From Parietaria judaica (lineage: Eukaryota > Streptophyta > Magnoliopsida > Rosales > Urticaceae): a stretch of DNA of 64,000 nucleotides. Position 1 is the stretch's first letter, and the number at the start of each line of letters is the position of its first letter. Position numbers and translations under genes: made by a program. Location: contig OX940861.1 in assembly GCA_954871525.1 (NCBI GenBank), positions 15,236,842 to 15,300,841 of the forward strand, written 5' to 3'. Shown here piece by piece: positions 22,573 to 34,511 of this stretch. The notes beneath the pieces are model-generated. The model was not told where the DNA came from. It did not search any database and saw nothing but the letters and a program-made list of their open reading frames with translations.

Positions 22573-23060
22573 CTTCCGCGGCCATTTATATATTTGCCGC
22601 GGCTATATTTCCAACGACACAAAAAAGTGTCGTCGTTAATCAAATTAGCCGCGGTAAACATATATTCGCCGCGGCTAAACTATGCGATAATCAACCCGTA
22701 GCCTCTGTAATTTCTGAGCATTGTTTAGCCGCGGCGAATAGGAAGTTGCCGCGGCTAATTTGTGTTAGCCGCGGCAAGTATATGTTCGCCGCGGCTAAAA
22801 CTGTGCGATAATCAACCCGTAGCCTCTATAATTTCTGAGCATTGTTTAGCCGCGGCGAACTGTAATTTGCCGCGGCCAAATTGTGTTTGCCGCGGCGAAT
22901 TTATGTTTGCCGCGGCAAAACTGTGCGAAAAACAACCCGTAGCCTCTGTAATTTCTGAGGTTGTTTTAGCCGCGGCAAATTAGTAGTCGCCGCGGCGAGT
23001 CGTACGACGACACTTTTTTGTGTCGTCGGATAATTTCTGCCGCGGCATTATTTAATTTGC
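22573..23060 (+). repeat. Internal CCGCGG-rich array, three units of about 120 bp
   Basis: The landmark CAACCCGTAGCCTCTGTAAT occurs at about 22693, 22814 and 22934, each flanked by GCCGCGGC palindromes, plus GTGTCGTCG motifs. Directly upstream of the transposase gene. The same landmark appears in reverse orientation at 27522-27990. Confidence 0.88.
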
Positions 23061-23154
23061 TGCGACATCGTTCAGCTTTGTCTTCTAGGCTTGTCTACGG
23101 GAAAGAAAGGTATTATTTCTCAAAATTCCGGATCTTGTTAAATAGATTTGCATT

Positions 23155-26100
23155 ATGGCTTCTAGAGAATGGATGAAGGCAAATAGATTGAGCGATGATT
23201 ACCGAAGAGGTGTTCAAGAGTTTTTTGATCTTGTTAAATTTAAGTATAGAAGAGGAGAATTTATTCGGTGTCCATGTCTCATATGTGGAAATTTAGTTTC
23301 AAAATCTATGGAGGATGTCGAATCGCACTTATTTGCGTTTGGTATAATGAGTTCATATGATCATTGGTACTTTCACAGGGAAAAAATTCGTGGTAGAAGA
23401 GTCGATGATTATGTACAAGAACAAGACGTCGAAGAGGATGACGTGGACGGTTTGTTGAAATACGCCGAAGAGGATTTTGTGGGAAGACCGGAGTTATTTG
23501 AGTCGATGGTGGATGATTTATAAGCTCCTTTGTTTGATGGGTGTAAGAGTTCGAAAGTAGGGTTTTTGGTGACGTTATTTCATTTAAAGGCGGCAGGAGG
23601 TTGGTCAAATACTAGCTTTACGCAATTGTTGGAAGCCCTTCGGGATGTGCTTCCGGAGGGAAATAGAGTGTCTTTATCCATGTATGATGCAAAGAAGACG
23701 TTGGGGTTGTTAGGTTTGAAGTTCGATAAGCTTCATGCATGTCCAAAGGATTGCGTACTGTATAGGAATAAGCATGAATATTTAATGGAATGTCCGGTCT
23801 GCAGTGAGTCAAGGTGGAAGATTGGGAAGAAGCCTCACGACGGTATCAAAGTGGTCCCGCAAAAAGAATTATGGTACATTCCCCCGTTGCCGCACTTTAA
23901 ACGCATGTTTAACAATCCCACTCACGCGAAGAACATGATTTGGCACTCAAAAAACCGCAGTAAAGATGGCGTTCTAAGACACCCCGTTGATGCTGTACAG
24001 TGGAAATCTTTTGACGCCCATCATCCGGAATTCAGTGCAGATCACAGGAATTTGCGTCTCGGTTTGGCCACCGATGGGATGAATCCATTTGGGAACATGG
24101 GTAGTCGATATAGTGTTTGGCCGGTAATACTCATCAACTACAACCTCCCTCCGAAATTGTGTATGAAGCGGAAGTTTTTAATGTTGACGCTTTTAATTTC
24201 GGGACCGAGCCAACCGGGAAATGACATCGATGTTTACTTGGCACCATTGATCGATGATTTGAAGATTATGTGGGAAGAAGGAATGACGATCATGGATGCG
24301 CACCTACAAGAAGAGTTCAAATTAAAAGCAATGTTAATGTGGACAATCAACGACTTCCCGGCGTACGAGAACTTGTCAGGTTACTCAGTTAAATGCAAAA
24401 TTGGTTGTCCTGTTTGCATCAAAGATACATGTTCGACCCGGTTGAAGCATGGGAAGAAGACAGTTTTTCTCGATCATAGGAGATTTTTACCGTTAAATCA
24501 CCCGTACAGGAAGAATGCGAAGAAGTTTAATGGACATCAAGAATTTCGAAGACCTCCAAGAATTTTGAACGGCGAAGCTGTCTATAAGTTGATTTGCGAA
24601 GAGACTTATCCAGTGCTTGGAAAAAGAAAATTAAGCGGTAAGAAAAAGTCGTATGAAGATAAACCGTTCAAGAAAGTATCAATTTTCTATGAGCTCCCGT
24701 ATTGGAAGTCGCATTATGTTCGTCATTGTTTGGACGTTATGCACATTGAAAAAAATGTGTGTGAGGCGATTGTCGGTACTTTGCTAGATGATCCAAATAA
24801 AACAAAAGACGGGAAGAAAGCTCGAGAAGATCTCGTTGAATTGGGTATAAGACCGGATTTGCATCCCGAGACTCAAGGAAAAAAAAAACATTTCTACCAC
24901 CGGCTGTGCACACGTTATCTCGACCGGAACGAAGGAAGTTTTGTGAATGGCTTGCGGCCATAAAAGTTCCCGAAGGTCATTCGTCGAACTACAAGAGGTT
25001 TGTATCTATGAAGGATTTGAGACTTATCGGAATGAAGACCCACGATTGTCATATGTTGCTTCAACAAATACTTCCTCTTGCATTGCGAGGTTTTTTGTCA
25101 AAGGAAGTTCGGTATGCCATTTCCAAGTTATGTGAGTTTTTCAACAAAATCTGTGCCAAAACAGTTAAGACATTGGATCTCGACGAGATACAGACGGACT
25201 TGGTTAAAACCCTATGCATGCTCGAGACGTTCTTTCCACCGTCATTTTTCGACATCATGATACACTTAACTGTTCACTTAGTACGAGAAGTGAAGTTTTT
25301 TGGACCCATATTTTTACGATGGATGTATCCGATTGAGTGTTATATGAAAGTCTTGAAAGGGTACGTGAAGAATTACAATCGGCCAGAAGGGAGCATTGTC
25401 GAATGTTATATGGCGGAGGAGTCGGTTGAATTTTGTGCTGAGTATTGCGCGAAAACTCCGCCGATTGGGGTGCCTAAACTCGCCGTTGCGGAATCAAAAG
25501 GCTTATCCTCAGGTAATAATTAATAATTTGATTATATAAAAAATATCGTTAAAATAATAACTGATCTTTGATGTTTTGATGCGCAGGTAATCCTTCGACT
25601 GTCAACCGAAAAGAATGGGAGCAAGCCGTTCTATATGTGATGCACAATTCAAACGGTGTGGAGCCCTTTATTGATGTGCATATGAATGAGTTGAGGCGTA
25701 TTTATCCGAAAAAGTCAAAACATGTAAAATGGCTACAAGAAGAGCACAACCGTACGTTTCCAAAGTGGTTCGATGAACATTTATATCCAAGGAGAAAGCA
25801 TTATGATGAGACAATATTGAAGATCTCCGGTGGCCCTTCACAAGTAGTTACCCGGTTCACATCGTGGTACGTTAACGGGTACACGTTTTACACAAGGGGA
25901 AGAGAAGAAAAACACCCCGTACAAAACATCGGTGTTACGTTATTTGCGGAAGAAATGCATGTTGCGTCGGCCAAGGATAAGAATCCAGTACAAGCTATTA
26001 TGAGCTATTACGGATATGTAGAAGATAGTTGGGAGCTTGATTATTGTGGTTTGCGAGTTGGATTGTTTAAGTGCAAATGGGCCGACAACAACTACGTAAA

Positions 26101-26410
26101 ACTTGACGATGACGGAATTACAGTTGTTGACTTTAGACGAGTGGGCTACGCCAATGATTCATTTATAATGGCATCCCAAGCAACTCAAGTGTTTTATGTC
26201 TCCAACCCGATTGATCCAGAATTATCTCTTGTCGTGCATGTGAAGGCAAAAAACGTAGAAGAATATTCCAACGAAGAAGCCGTAGACATAACCACCATCG
26301 CACCATTCTCGAAGAAGCTACCGAGCATTGAAGAGGTCGAGAACTTTGATGATGATGATGATGTTTCTAAGTTGCGACGTCTAGACATCCCGTCAACAGA
26401 AATTGAATGA
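23155..26410 (+). pseudogene. TNP2-type CACTA transposase (TNPD) with one stop and one frameshift
   Basis: Catalyses excision and insertion of CACTA elements by a DDE mechanism in the nucleus. Start MASREWMKANRLSDDYRRGV. Domains in order: Transpos_assoc zinc-binding region (RCPCLICGN near residue 40-48), TNP2 core (TDGMNPFGNM, SGPSQPGNDIDVYLAPLIDDL, DFPAYENLSGYSVKCKIGCP, LDVMHIEKNVCEAIVGTLLDD), DUF4218-like region (CHMLLQQILPLALRG, LVREVKFFGP.FLRWMYP.E), then DUF4216-like region in exon 2. Exons are 23155-25512 and 25587-26410, in phase. TAA at 23521 interrupts the frame. The frame also changes at a run of ten A (24879-24888), after which the core continues (HTLSRPERRKFCEWL). Length, about 1,060 residues, is normal for the family. 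The A-run shift could be a sequencing error. Confidence 0.92.
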
Positions 26411-26629
26411 AATATTCACTTATCAATATTAATAATAATTTTATATATCATTCTACTTGTTTAATAATGTAGTTTTATGACTTTATTTATGATTACACAT
26501 TTATTATTATTTCATAATATAAGATACTGATGTGATTTAAGTTAAATTGTCAAAAGCAAGTACTTACCGTTGATATTTTTTAATTTTTTCAATGTGTAAA
26601 AGATTGAAAACAAAACAACTTTTTCAACA

Positions 26630-26745
26630 TGCCGCGGCAACTTGTAAAGTTGCCGCGGCTAACATTCCAACGATACTAAAAAGTGTCGTCGGATCAAATA
26701 TTAGCCGCGACTAATACAAATAGGTCGCGGCAGACTTATAAATCT
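26630..26745 (+). repeat. Short CCGCGG/GTGTCGTCGG array after the transposase gene
   Basis: GCCGCGGCAAC, GCCGCGGCTAA and GTGTCGTCGG motifs within about 100 bp, resembling the subterminal arrays. Confidence 0.75.
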
Positions 26746-26910
26746 CTATGAAAATTGTTTTTAGAATAGCGGCAAAAGTACCTATTCTTAATATAGTGGT
26801 GAATTTGAGATATATTTTTACATTTTTTTGATGTAGTTTATTATTGTAACATTATATATAATTAGTCAACACTAAGTTTGACATAATTAGTTCACTAAGT
26901 TTGACGTTTT

Positions 26911-27356
26911 CCCTAACCCTAAACCCTAAACCCTAAAACCCTTTTTGGCAAAAGGTAACTTAGGAAATAATATCATTATGTACTCTTGAATTAATTTTTG
27001 TTTAAATAAAATTGGTTGTTTAAGAATTTAATAAATTGGTTAAACCCTAACCCTAACCCTAACCCTAAACACTAAAACCCTTTACTTGGGAAATAATTTC
27101 ATTATGTACTCTTGAATTAATTTTTGTTTAAATAAAATTGGTTCCTAAACCCTAAACCTTAACCCTAACCCTAATCCTAAGCCCTAAATCCTAAAACCCT
27201 TTTTTGCATAATTTTACTTGGGAAATAATTTCATTATGTACTCTTGAATTAATTTTTGTTTAAATAACATTGGTTATTTTAAGAATTTAATAAATTGGTT
27301 AAACCCTAACCCTAACCCTAAGCCCTAAACCCTAAACCCTAAGCAAGCCTAACCCT
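26911..27356 (+). repeat. Telomere-like (CCCTAAA/CCCTAA) tracts in a tandem repeat of about 130 bp
   Basis: Four tracts of CCCTAAA, CCCTAA and variants at 26911-26941, 27043-27080, 27144-27200 and 27301-27356. They are separated by a repeated spacer (TTCATTATGTACTCTTGAATT at about 26973, 27100 and 27231). The tracts mix plant-type 7-mers and 6-mers. They lie inside the CACTA element, so they are interstitial and not a chromosome end. Confidence 0.9.
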
Positions 27357-27521
27357 TTGTTGGCAAAATTTTACTTGGAAAATCAATGCATTCGTGGTGT
27401 TCATTTACTAATTATAAATTATATAATATAAAGAAAATGTAATAATATAAACTAAGAGTAAAATAAGAGGTTTTTTATTTATTTTTTTAAGTGAAAAATG
27501 GAAAATAAAAAAATGATCCAA

Positions 27522-27990
27522 ATTAGCCGCGGCATTGTTATTTTAGCCGCGGCTAAATTTACATCCAATTTAACAGAGGCTACGGGTATGTTTCTTCCAG
27601 AATTAGCCGCGGCACAAAATTATATGCCACGGCAAGTGTGCTGTACGACGACACATTTAAGTGTCGTTGGTTATAGTCGCCGCGGCACACAATATTGCGC
27701 CGCAGGTAATCCTGCATCCAATTTTACAGAGGCTACGGGTTTATTTGTATCAGGATTAGCCGCGGCGAAATATGTTATGCCGCGGCATGTATCTATACGA
27801 CGACACTTATTTGTGTCGTCGGTTACATTTCCCGCGGCACACAATAATGTGCCGCGGCTACTAATGCATTCAATATTTTTGTTGGCTACGGGTTTAATTT
27901 CGCTGCAGCAAGTTTAAGTTCGCCGCGGCGAGTGTCGGGAATTTTGACGACACATCCAATTTTGTGTCGTCGAACCCCAAAATTTTTTAT
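27522..27990 (+). repeat. Internal CCGCGG-rich array, inverted relative to 22573-23060
   Basis: The landmark AGAGGCTACGGGT (or GGCTACGGGT) occurs at about 27574, 27728 and 27883, the reverse complement of the landmark in the 22.6-23.1 kb array. GCCGCGGC and GTGTCGTCGG motifs surround it. Confidence 0.85.
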
Positions 27991-28393
27991 TTTTTTCCGT
28001 GTTTTTTCACTCTCTTTCTCTCATTCTCCCTTCTCTCTTTTCTCTCTTTCTCTCATTCTTCCTTCTCTCATTTTCTCTTTTTCACCTTGTGCCGTCGCCG
28101 TCGCCGTGGAAGAGAACGCCGGCCATCAACAAGTCTACTCGCGTTGATATTACATTGAACAAGGTTAGAATCTGAGCCCTAAATTGATATTACATTTTTA
28201 ATGCAATTTTGTGTTAAAATAATATTGTTTATAGTTTATGTGATAATATTTTGATGATTTAGTGAATATCTCTTAATGGGTTCATGAATTTGTTGATGGT
28301 TTTTAATTTTTGTTGATTTGTGTTTTGGTTTGTTGGTGGGTTTATATTTTTCGAAATTTATTGATATATTTTTGTGGGTTCATGAACTTGTAG

Positions 28394-31144
28394 ATGAATT
28401 TTCGAGACGAATCACCCGAACGTGATGTACGGGATCGAGAAGAATCACACGAACGTGAAATCAAACCCGGTTAGTTTATTTTTATTTGCATCCGAAATTG
28501 TTGTATTGAACTAGTTTCTAAGATTGAGTTAATTATTTTATGGAGGTATAGACGAGAATGAATCAAAACCGAGAAGAAAACTAGAAGATCAAGGACAAAG
28601 AAAAGTGACTCTAATGAGAAGAATCAATGTATTGAAGCATAAGGGGGAAAAAGTTCATGTTAAATTTGATGAGAAAGAACAACTGGAAGGACAAGAAGGT
28701 GATTTTTTAGGTAGTTGGATTGGTGTGTTAGCTAGGGAATTCGCTCCAATAACAATTATCGATTGGAGAGATAAAAAGTTATGCTAAGGTGAAAGAACGG
28801 ATATGGAATGAAGTCAAACAAGCATTTGATATTCCGGGATGGTTCAAAAGAAAATGTTTATCAAGTGCCGCGACTTCGGCAAGACAATTCTGGCATGATC
28901 TCTCTACCCTAATCAATAAACATCCCAAGGGTAAAAGCATTTATGAGCGACCGGCTATTGTTGAGAAGTACTACACGAGCATCACGGCCGAAGTATGGAA
29001 GGAATTTGTGGAAATTAGATTAAGTGAAAAGTTTGGGGAACTCTCGAGAACGGGCCGAAATGGATATCGGAAGATCGATCAACTACTAGTTAGGGTTCTA
29101 ACTTTGTATTTTAATTTTATTTTTATTTATTGCCAAGAATCGAATAACATGTTTATTTTTTTTCGTAGCATGCCAAAAATGGAGAATGAGCCACCTTACC
29201 CACACTTTGGTCACGAGGAAGAACCCCGATGGTTCATTAAAGGACTCAACTTTGGAGCCAATAATAGAGAAAATAGTAAGTACTTATATAATGTAGTGCA
29301 AATATAAGTAGTATATTTGATTCTCTTATAATTGTTGTTTTTTGTTAGAACGAATATGCCACGCAAGAAGAAAATGGCGAGTTTGAACCCGATGAGGAAG
29401 TCGACGTATTGACAAGAGCGTTGGGAAAGAAAGATCATTCCGGACGAGTTTGGGGACAATCAAAATACGTCACAAAGCGAGCACATCACCGAGCATCCAA
29501 CTCAACGCCGAATCCTGTCGTTAAAAGCCTCCAAGCGGAAATTGAAAAATGAAAGCGAAAAGCGAGGCGAAAGATGCGGCTTTGGAAGAATGGAAGTAAA
29601 AAATGGAACTATTTGTCCAACAATCAATTGCTCAAAATTTTGAAGGGAGTAACGATGCATGCTCCCGTGGCGGCACTCCGATTAGTCAACCGCTCGCACC
29701 GGTTACTCAACCCGTCGCTCCGGTTAGTTCGGAAAAAAAGACTAAGCCCGTATCGGTCGACAATGGAAGCGGTGTTGGCGGAAGGGGCTCGAGGGATGTA
29801 CGACCGGCGGCCTCTTATCCAAAGACGCCCATTTCGGGTGATGGTGGCGTCGAATGTCTTCTCTACTCGGACGCTTTTGAAGAATACGTCGCAAAGGGGA
29901 GGGCATATAAACGTTATATCCCGGGCGAGGAACCTTTTCTCAATAAAGAATGGGCGGGCGAATATACTCGGGTGTTAATTGAAGTGGTAAATGCTCCGAT
30001 GCCTAATATTCCTCTCCCTATGGAAACGCAATGTATGGAATTTCTCGATGACGCGATCGGGAACTTAGTGCCTTGGCCGACAAGGTTAATCAAGAAAGTC
30101 GATTCCCAAGGTAGTCCATCTCTCATACCTAAGCCAAAAGAGGTTGCCAAAAGTGCACAAGATCCAAAAAAGATTAAGATGTCTAACGTTGTCCCGGAAT
30201 TGAGACCGTTGGCCGATTATGCCAACAATTATATGCTCGCACCAAATGCATTACTCGAAGTGAATCTTGATAAAAGTTTGGGTCAAGAATTAACTTATTT
30301 AACTTTCGATGATATGCGCGAATTTCTACTCTCCGAGGACTTGAATGTGAATTGGATAACGACTTGTCAAAGGTATGTTTTCTATTTTTACATATTTTTT
30401 TTTTATTTCCTTATTTCTTAATGATTTTAAAATATGAATAATTTATTCTACTTTTCTTTATATTATATTTTTAGTTATTTGTTACAAACATACATGGCAA
30501 AAAGTGATGTGAGAGATTTGTACGGTTTTGTTCCTCCGTATAATGACATGAACTACAACTCTTACGCCGACGACAAAGATAAGAGGTCCAAAGAATTGGA
30601 AAAGGATGTGGAGGTTTGCTGAAAGAATATAGCAAAATGCAAGAAAGACAAATTGTGGTTGATGCCATACAATAGTCACAATCATTGGACTCTCCTCGTG
30701 TTGAACCCTTGGCGCAATAGTGTGACCATATTTGATTCACTTAAAAATTCAAGAGGATTGAATGCGCATTTATCCGCGTTTTTTGATAAGTAAGTATTCT
30801 CGAATATAGAATTATCTTTTTATTATTGATGTATTTCAAATACAAGGTTTTGTATATTTAACGTTTACGTTTTTTGTAGGCTTGGTGAAATGTTCATGTT
30901 ACACCATACAACCGGCAAGAATATGCACTCGGTGGTCAAAGTGTCGATTTCAAAATCATGTCCGAAACAACCGGTAAATCACGAGTGTGGATACTTTGTC
31001 ACGAAGTTCATGCACGACATCGTCATAAAGGGTATTGTGTTTGTTGATAAAAAAAATATTTATAGTTTAAAAGAGATAGATTCTCTTAGAGTTAGATTAG
31101 GTGCATATGTTCTTCAAAAATTTGCAAAGTATGATGAAGAATAG
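28394..31144 (+). pseudogene. CACTA gene 3: plant-transposase-like protein with C-terminal Ulp1-like (C48) cysteine protease
   Basis: Several exons: 28394-28469, 28552 to about 29087, about 29169-29274, about 29349-30372, 30475-30789 and 30880-31144. The N-terminal half has a Transposase_24-like stretch (WNEVKQAFDIPGWFKRKCL, ARQFWHDLSTLINKH). The C-terminal half is a Ulp1/C48 fold with His in NSHNHWTLLVLNP, Asp in TIFDSLKNS, and Gln/Cys in CPKQPVNHECGYFV, so the catalytic residues are present. Ulp1 proteases cleave SUMO-like modifiers, and such domains occur in many plant CACTA and Mutator elements. Lesions: an extra A in the run at 28774-28778, a missing A near 29545-29549, TAA at 29597 (Gln expected) and TGA at 30620 (Trp expected). 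The junction near 29087-29169 is out of phase, so splicing there is uncertain. Confidence 0.72.
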
Positions 31145-31369
31145 AATATTATGTATATGGACGGTCTTACATTCTTTGGTATATCATGACGGTGCTATTT
31201 GTAAGTATGAACGACGCTTTTTGTAGGTACGGAAGATTATTCGTATAAATCGGTTAATTTTCTGAATTAAATATATATTATTTATTATTTACAGGTACCA
31301 AAGCATCCGGGCGATTTAAATCGCCCGATTTTTTTAATTTTATATCGGCATATTCGACGACGGATGAAA

Positions 31370-31875
31370 AACCGTCGCGGAAAGTATTTTATCAACGCAA
31401 TCGGGCAAAAAAATGCCGCGGCAATATTAAAATTGCCGCGGCGTATTAATCCCAACGACACTAATAAGTGTCGTTGGAATGAATTTTGGCCGCGGCAAAT
31501 ATAATTTTGCCGCGGCGAATATTTATATTTGCCGCGGCTAATATTCATCCCAACGACACTAATAAGTGTCATTGGAGAAATATACGCCGCGGCGAAAATA
31601 TATTCGCCGCGGCTTACAACATGTCCAAGGACATTTTCGAGTTTAGGAATCACCTCACACAACACTTATTATGTGTCGTCGGACTGTTCGCCGCGGCAAA
31701 GATATTATTATGCCGCGGCGAGTTTGGATTCCGACTACACTTTTTAAGTGCAGCCCAGTTCTACCTCCAACGACACTTAAATTAAGTGTCGTCGGATATC
31801 ATACGATGGAGGATCCAACGACACATAAAGAGTGTAGTCGAAGAGCTCCAACTACACTCTTTAAGTGTAGTCCAA
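31370..31875 (+). repeat. CACTA right subterminal repeat array
   Basis: Alternating GCCGCGGC units and CCAACGACACT...AGTGTCGTTGG inverted pairs leading to the right terminus, the counterpart of 20030-20425. Confidence 0.9.
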
Positions 31876-31894
31876 CCCCTTTTTTGTAGTAGTG

Positions 31895-32853
31895 AATACA
31901 ACGGAAAACGGACTCGAAACCTCTCGAGCTTCTCTCTACCTTCTCTATACTCGCCTCCCCCTAAAATATTATACTAATGTTGGGCGTCGGAGGTGAATCA
32001 GGGGGTAACCCCCCCTGTTTCCCTTGACCTCGGGTATTCTTTTCTCAGGTAAAAAAAGAGGAAGATAGCGGAAGCCCTGGGGAAATTCCTACACGGTTTA
32101 TGACCCTCCTGATAGGTTTTGTTCCTCGTTGTGCTTGGTCTATCTCACTGTCCATTACGTGGCAGTGCAGATAGCCCTGGGACACGGGTCTGAACCCACA
32201 ATTCAGGTTGCAGGGGAAAACCTGAGGGAATTTCTCTAAGATCCCTACCACCAAGGAATCACTCAGAGGGGAATCCCTGGAGGATATTCTGGGACGAGTG
32301 ACGACCCCGCCTGTCCAAATTCTAGCTCTGTGCGGGACCCGTTCTGTCTCCTAGTCCATATCTTTCACAGATACAGCGACTCTGCGGACAGTTCAGCGGA
32401 CCCGGACTAGGATTTACAGATCCCTCAGGGTCCACTGCCTGGTCAAACACACTCTCCCTTTCGTGGGAACCCGATCCGCGAGGAACCCGAACCTGTGACC
32501 CGGGCCTTGTCCAATCCAGGCCCCGTGGAATCAGGAGGTGCGTGACCCCGGATCGCTGGACCTCGAACGGCGAACGATATGTCCTGACCTTGGGCACTAG
32601 GAACTCCCCTCAGAGTCTACATCACGGAGGAGACAGAATCGGCCATTTTCAAGACAACGATTTCTACCTCTGTGCTCACGTCAGCCTGACTGGGCAATCT
32701 CAGATAACAAAATCTGTCATCCCCGCAATAGGGCAAACAAGCCCAACACAAGTCAACATCAACCCACCAAAAGTCAACGAAACGACATTGGGCCAGGCCC
32801 AAAATCAACAACTTGGGCCTCAATAGTGTTTGATCCAAAAAACGGCATCAACA
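31895..32853 (+). repeat. Solo LTR, right part
   Basis: Resumes after the CACTA element and its TSD and ends GGCATCAACA at 32853, followed by TSD GTTTA. With 19375-20002 it makes an LTR of about 1.58 kb. It shares, in reverse orientation, several blocks with 58592-59689: a GGCGTCGGAGGTGAATC segment, a segment around CAAGGCCCGGGT, and the terminal GATCAAACACT. Confidence 0.85.
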
Positions 32854-32858
32854 GTTTA

Positions 32859-33420
32859 TTTTCAGTTTTTTTATTAATTAATAATTAAAAACGAATTTAG
32901 ATTTGAATAATATTAAAAATCTGAAAATATATTTCAAAAGAATATTTTAGGTATAAAATATGAAAATAAAAAGCCACCTCACTTAATTTGATGTTTTGCA
33001 AAGAAATGAGAAAGTTTGGCTATTTGGCTAAACAAACATATCAATTAGGCTATCTCATACCATTTCTCTGTTTTAATTCTATGCGCTTTACGGTTCTGGC
33101 ATTTATCTCTTAATTTTTTAATTCCAAGAAATATACTCAAATAAATTCTTGTTTGGTTCAAAACAGTTTGAATAATTATATTCAGTTATTTCCTATCCCA
33201 TTTAAATATCTTATTTTTGTCAAAATCGATTATCTCAGCGAGACTCTCCGGCGAGGATGAATATCTACCGCACATGTCATCCTTTGCATCCAATCCGAGT
33301 AGAGATACTCTTCATTCGAAGTTCATTTTTTTCTTTATACTGGGAATTTAACGATATTTTCATACAGTCCCGATTATTGGCGTTTGAAAACTCATCGCAA
33401 TCCTGGTTTTCAAATTGAAA
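32859..33420. other. AT-rich spacer
   Basis: No gene seen. At 33010-33070 the motif TTTGGCTATTTGGCTAAAC and the GAGAAA...TTTCTC edges look like a small Mutator-type fragment. Confidence 0.4.
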
Positions 33421-33925
33421 TAGGGGTGCAAATAATACATGAAAACCGGGTAGTAATCCGAATCCGAATCCGGATTCCGATACCCGTATCCAGATTAAAA
33501 TCAGATACAGGTATCGGGTATTAAAAGTTAAAAAACTGGGTACCCGGTACCCGATTTAATTACCCTGTTTATTTTAATTTTTTTTTTCTTTTTTTATGTT
33601 AATTTCTTAATGTTTCTTTAGGGGTTCCAATACTTAAGTGATAAACAATTCAAAAAAAAAAATACTTAACTGATAATACTATTTTTTTATGCATTTTTAT
33701 TTTAAGATGAATGTATTTTTTTGTTTTCAGATAATTTATTTAAAAAAAAAATGGGATCCGGGTAAAAATTCGGATACCCATATCCGGTTTCCAAAACTGG
33801 GTACCGGGTATGAAATCCGGGTATCAAAAAATAGATACCCAAATTTCCGGTACCGGATCCGTGTATCGATTTTCGGATACCCGGATTGCGGATCCGGGTA
33901 CCCTACCCGGTTTCACCCATATATA
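33421..33925. mobile_element. hAT-like MITE rich in CCGGGTA/TACCCGG motifs
   Basis: Starts TAGGGGTGCAAATAA and ends near CCCGGTTTCACCCATA, an imperfect inverted pair typical of hAT-derived MITEs. The interior carries many short inverted CCGGGTACC-type motifs. No clean 8-bp duplication because the right flank is a TA run. Confidence 0.55.
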
Positions 33926-34511
33926 TATATATACACACACTTCTTTTTATATAGATTTTTTAGGAATTTTTTGTTAGGAATTATAAACTTCTAAACTATT
34001 CATGCCTTATGTTTATAATGTACCAAAAGTGTCCTTATTTTTCTACTACATCATGATATATAACAACGCCCTTAAGAATAAAAGAATATCCAAACTTAAA
34101 TTTTAACTAAACAGGAAAATACTGGGTTTTTTTAGGGATAATCACGGGGAAAGTAAGAAAAGTCTTTCCAACGTCTTCCATAAATTCTTATTTTTTATTT
34201 GTGTTTGGTAAAGTTCTAGTTCTCTGAAATTGTCAGGCAGATAGTATTTCATTCACTATTTACAAGTCAAATGTCATGTGGCTTCATAATTTTTTAATAA
34301 TTACAATACTTAACTACCGAGAGCGTGCTTTTCGCCCACGAGGTGCACTTTTGAAATTTTATTAAATAATTTTTTATTCCAAAAGTGTTCACGTGGTTTC
34401 CCACCTCAATCAGTCAATACGACTTGTGAGTGTATGATATTTTGAATGTATATTTTTGTGAAATTCGATCTTTTGTGTTGCAAACTCTCGATCACTCCGC
34501 ACGTATATATA

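Larger units (their letters stand above)
20003..31894 (+). mobile_element. En/Spm (CACTA) DNA transposon, 11.9 kb, TSD AAT
   Basis: Left end CACTACTACAAATATT and right end (reversed) CACTACTACAAAAAAG, flanked by the 3-bp duplication AAT (20000-20002 and 31895-31897). Subterminal regions carry many GTCGTCGG and GCCGCGGC motifs, the usual place for TNPA-type binding sites. It encodes three plus-strand gene modules, each preceded by a 5'-leader-like segment. All three carry stops or frameshifts, so this copy is probably not autonomous any more, although both ends look intact and could be mobilised in trans. Confidence 0.95.

Noticed and set aside
26911..27356. Telomere-like repeats as a chromosome end or assembly of a true telomere
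   Set aside because: They are short, degenerate, alternate with unique spacer, and lie inside a bounded CACTA element with sequence continuing on both sides.
22573..27990. CCGCGG-rich repeat blocks, the 130-bp array and the 52-bp array as possible CRISPR arrays
   Set aside because: This is plant nuclear DNA. Repeat units are contiguous or separated by related, not unique, spacers, and no cas-like genes occur.
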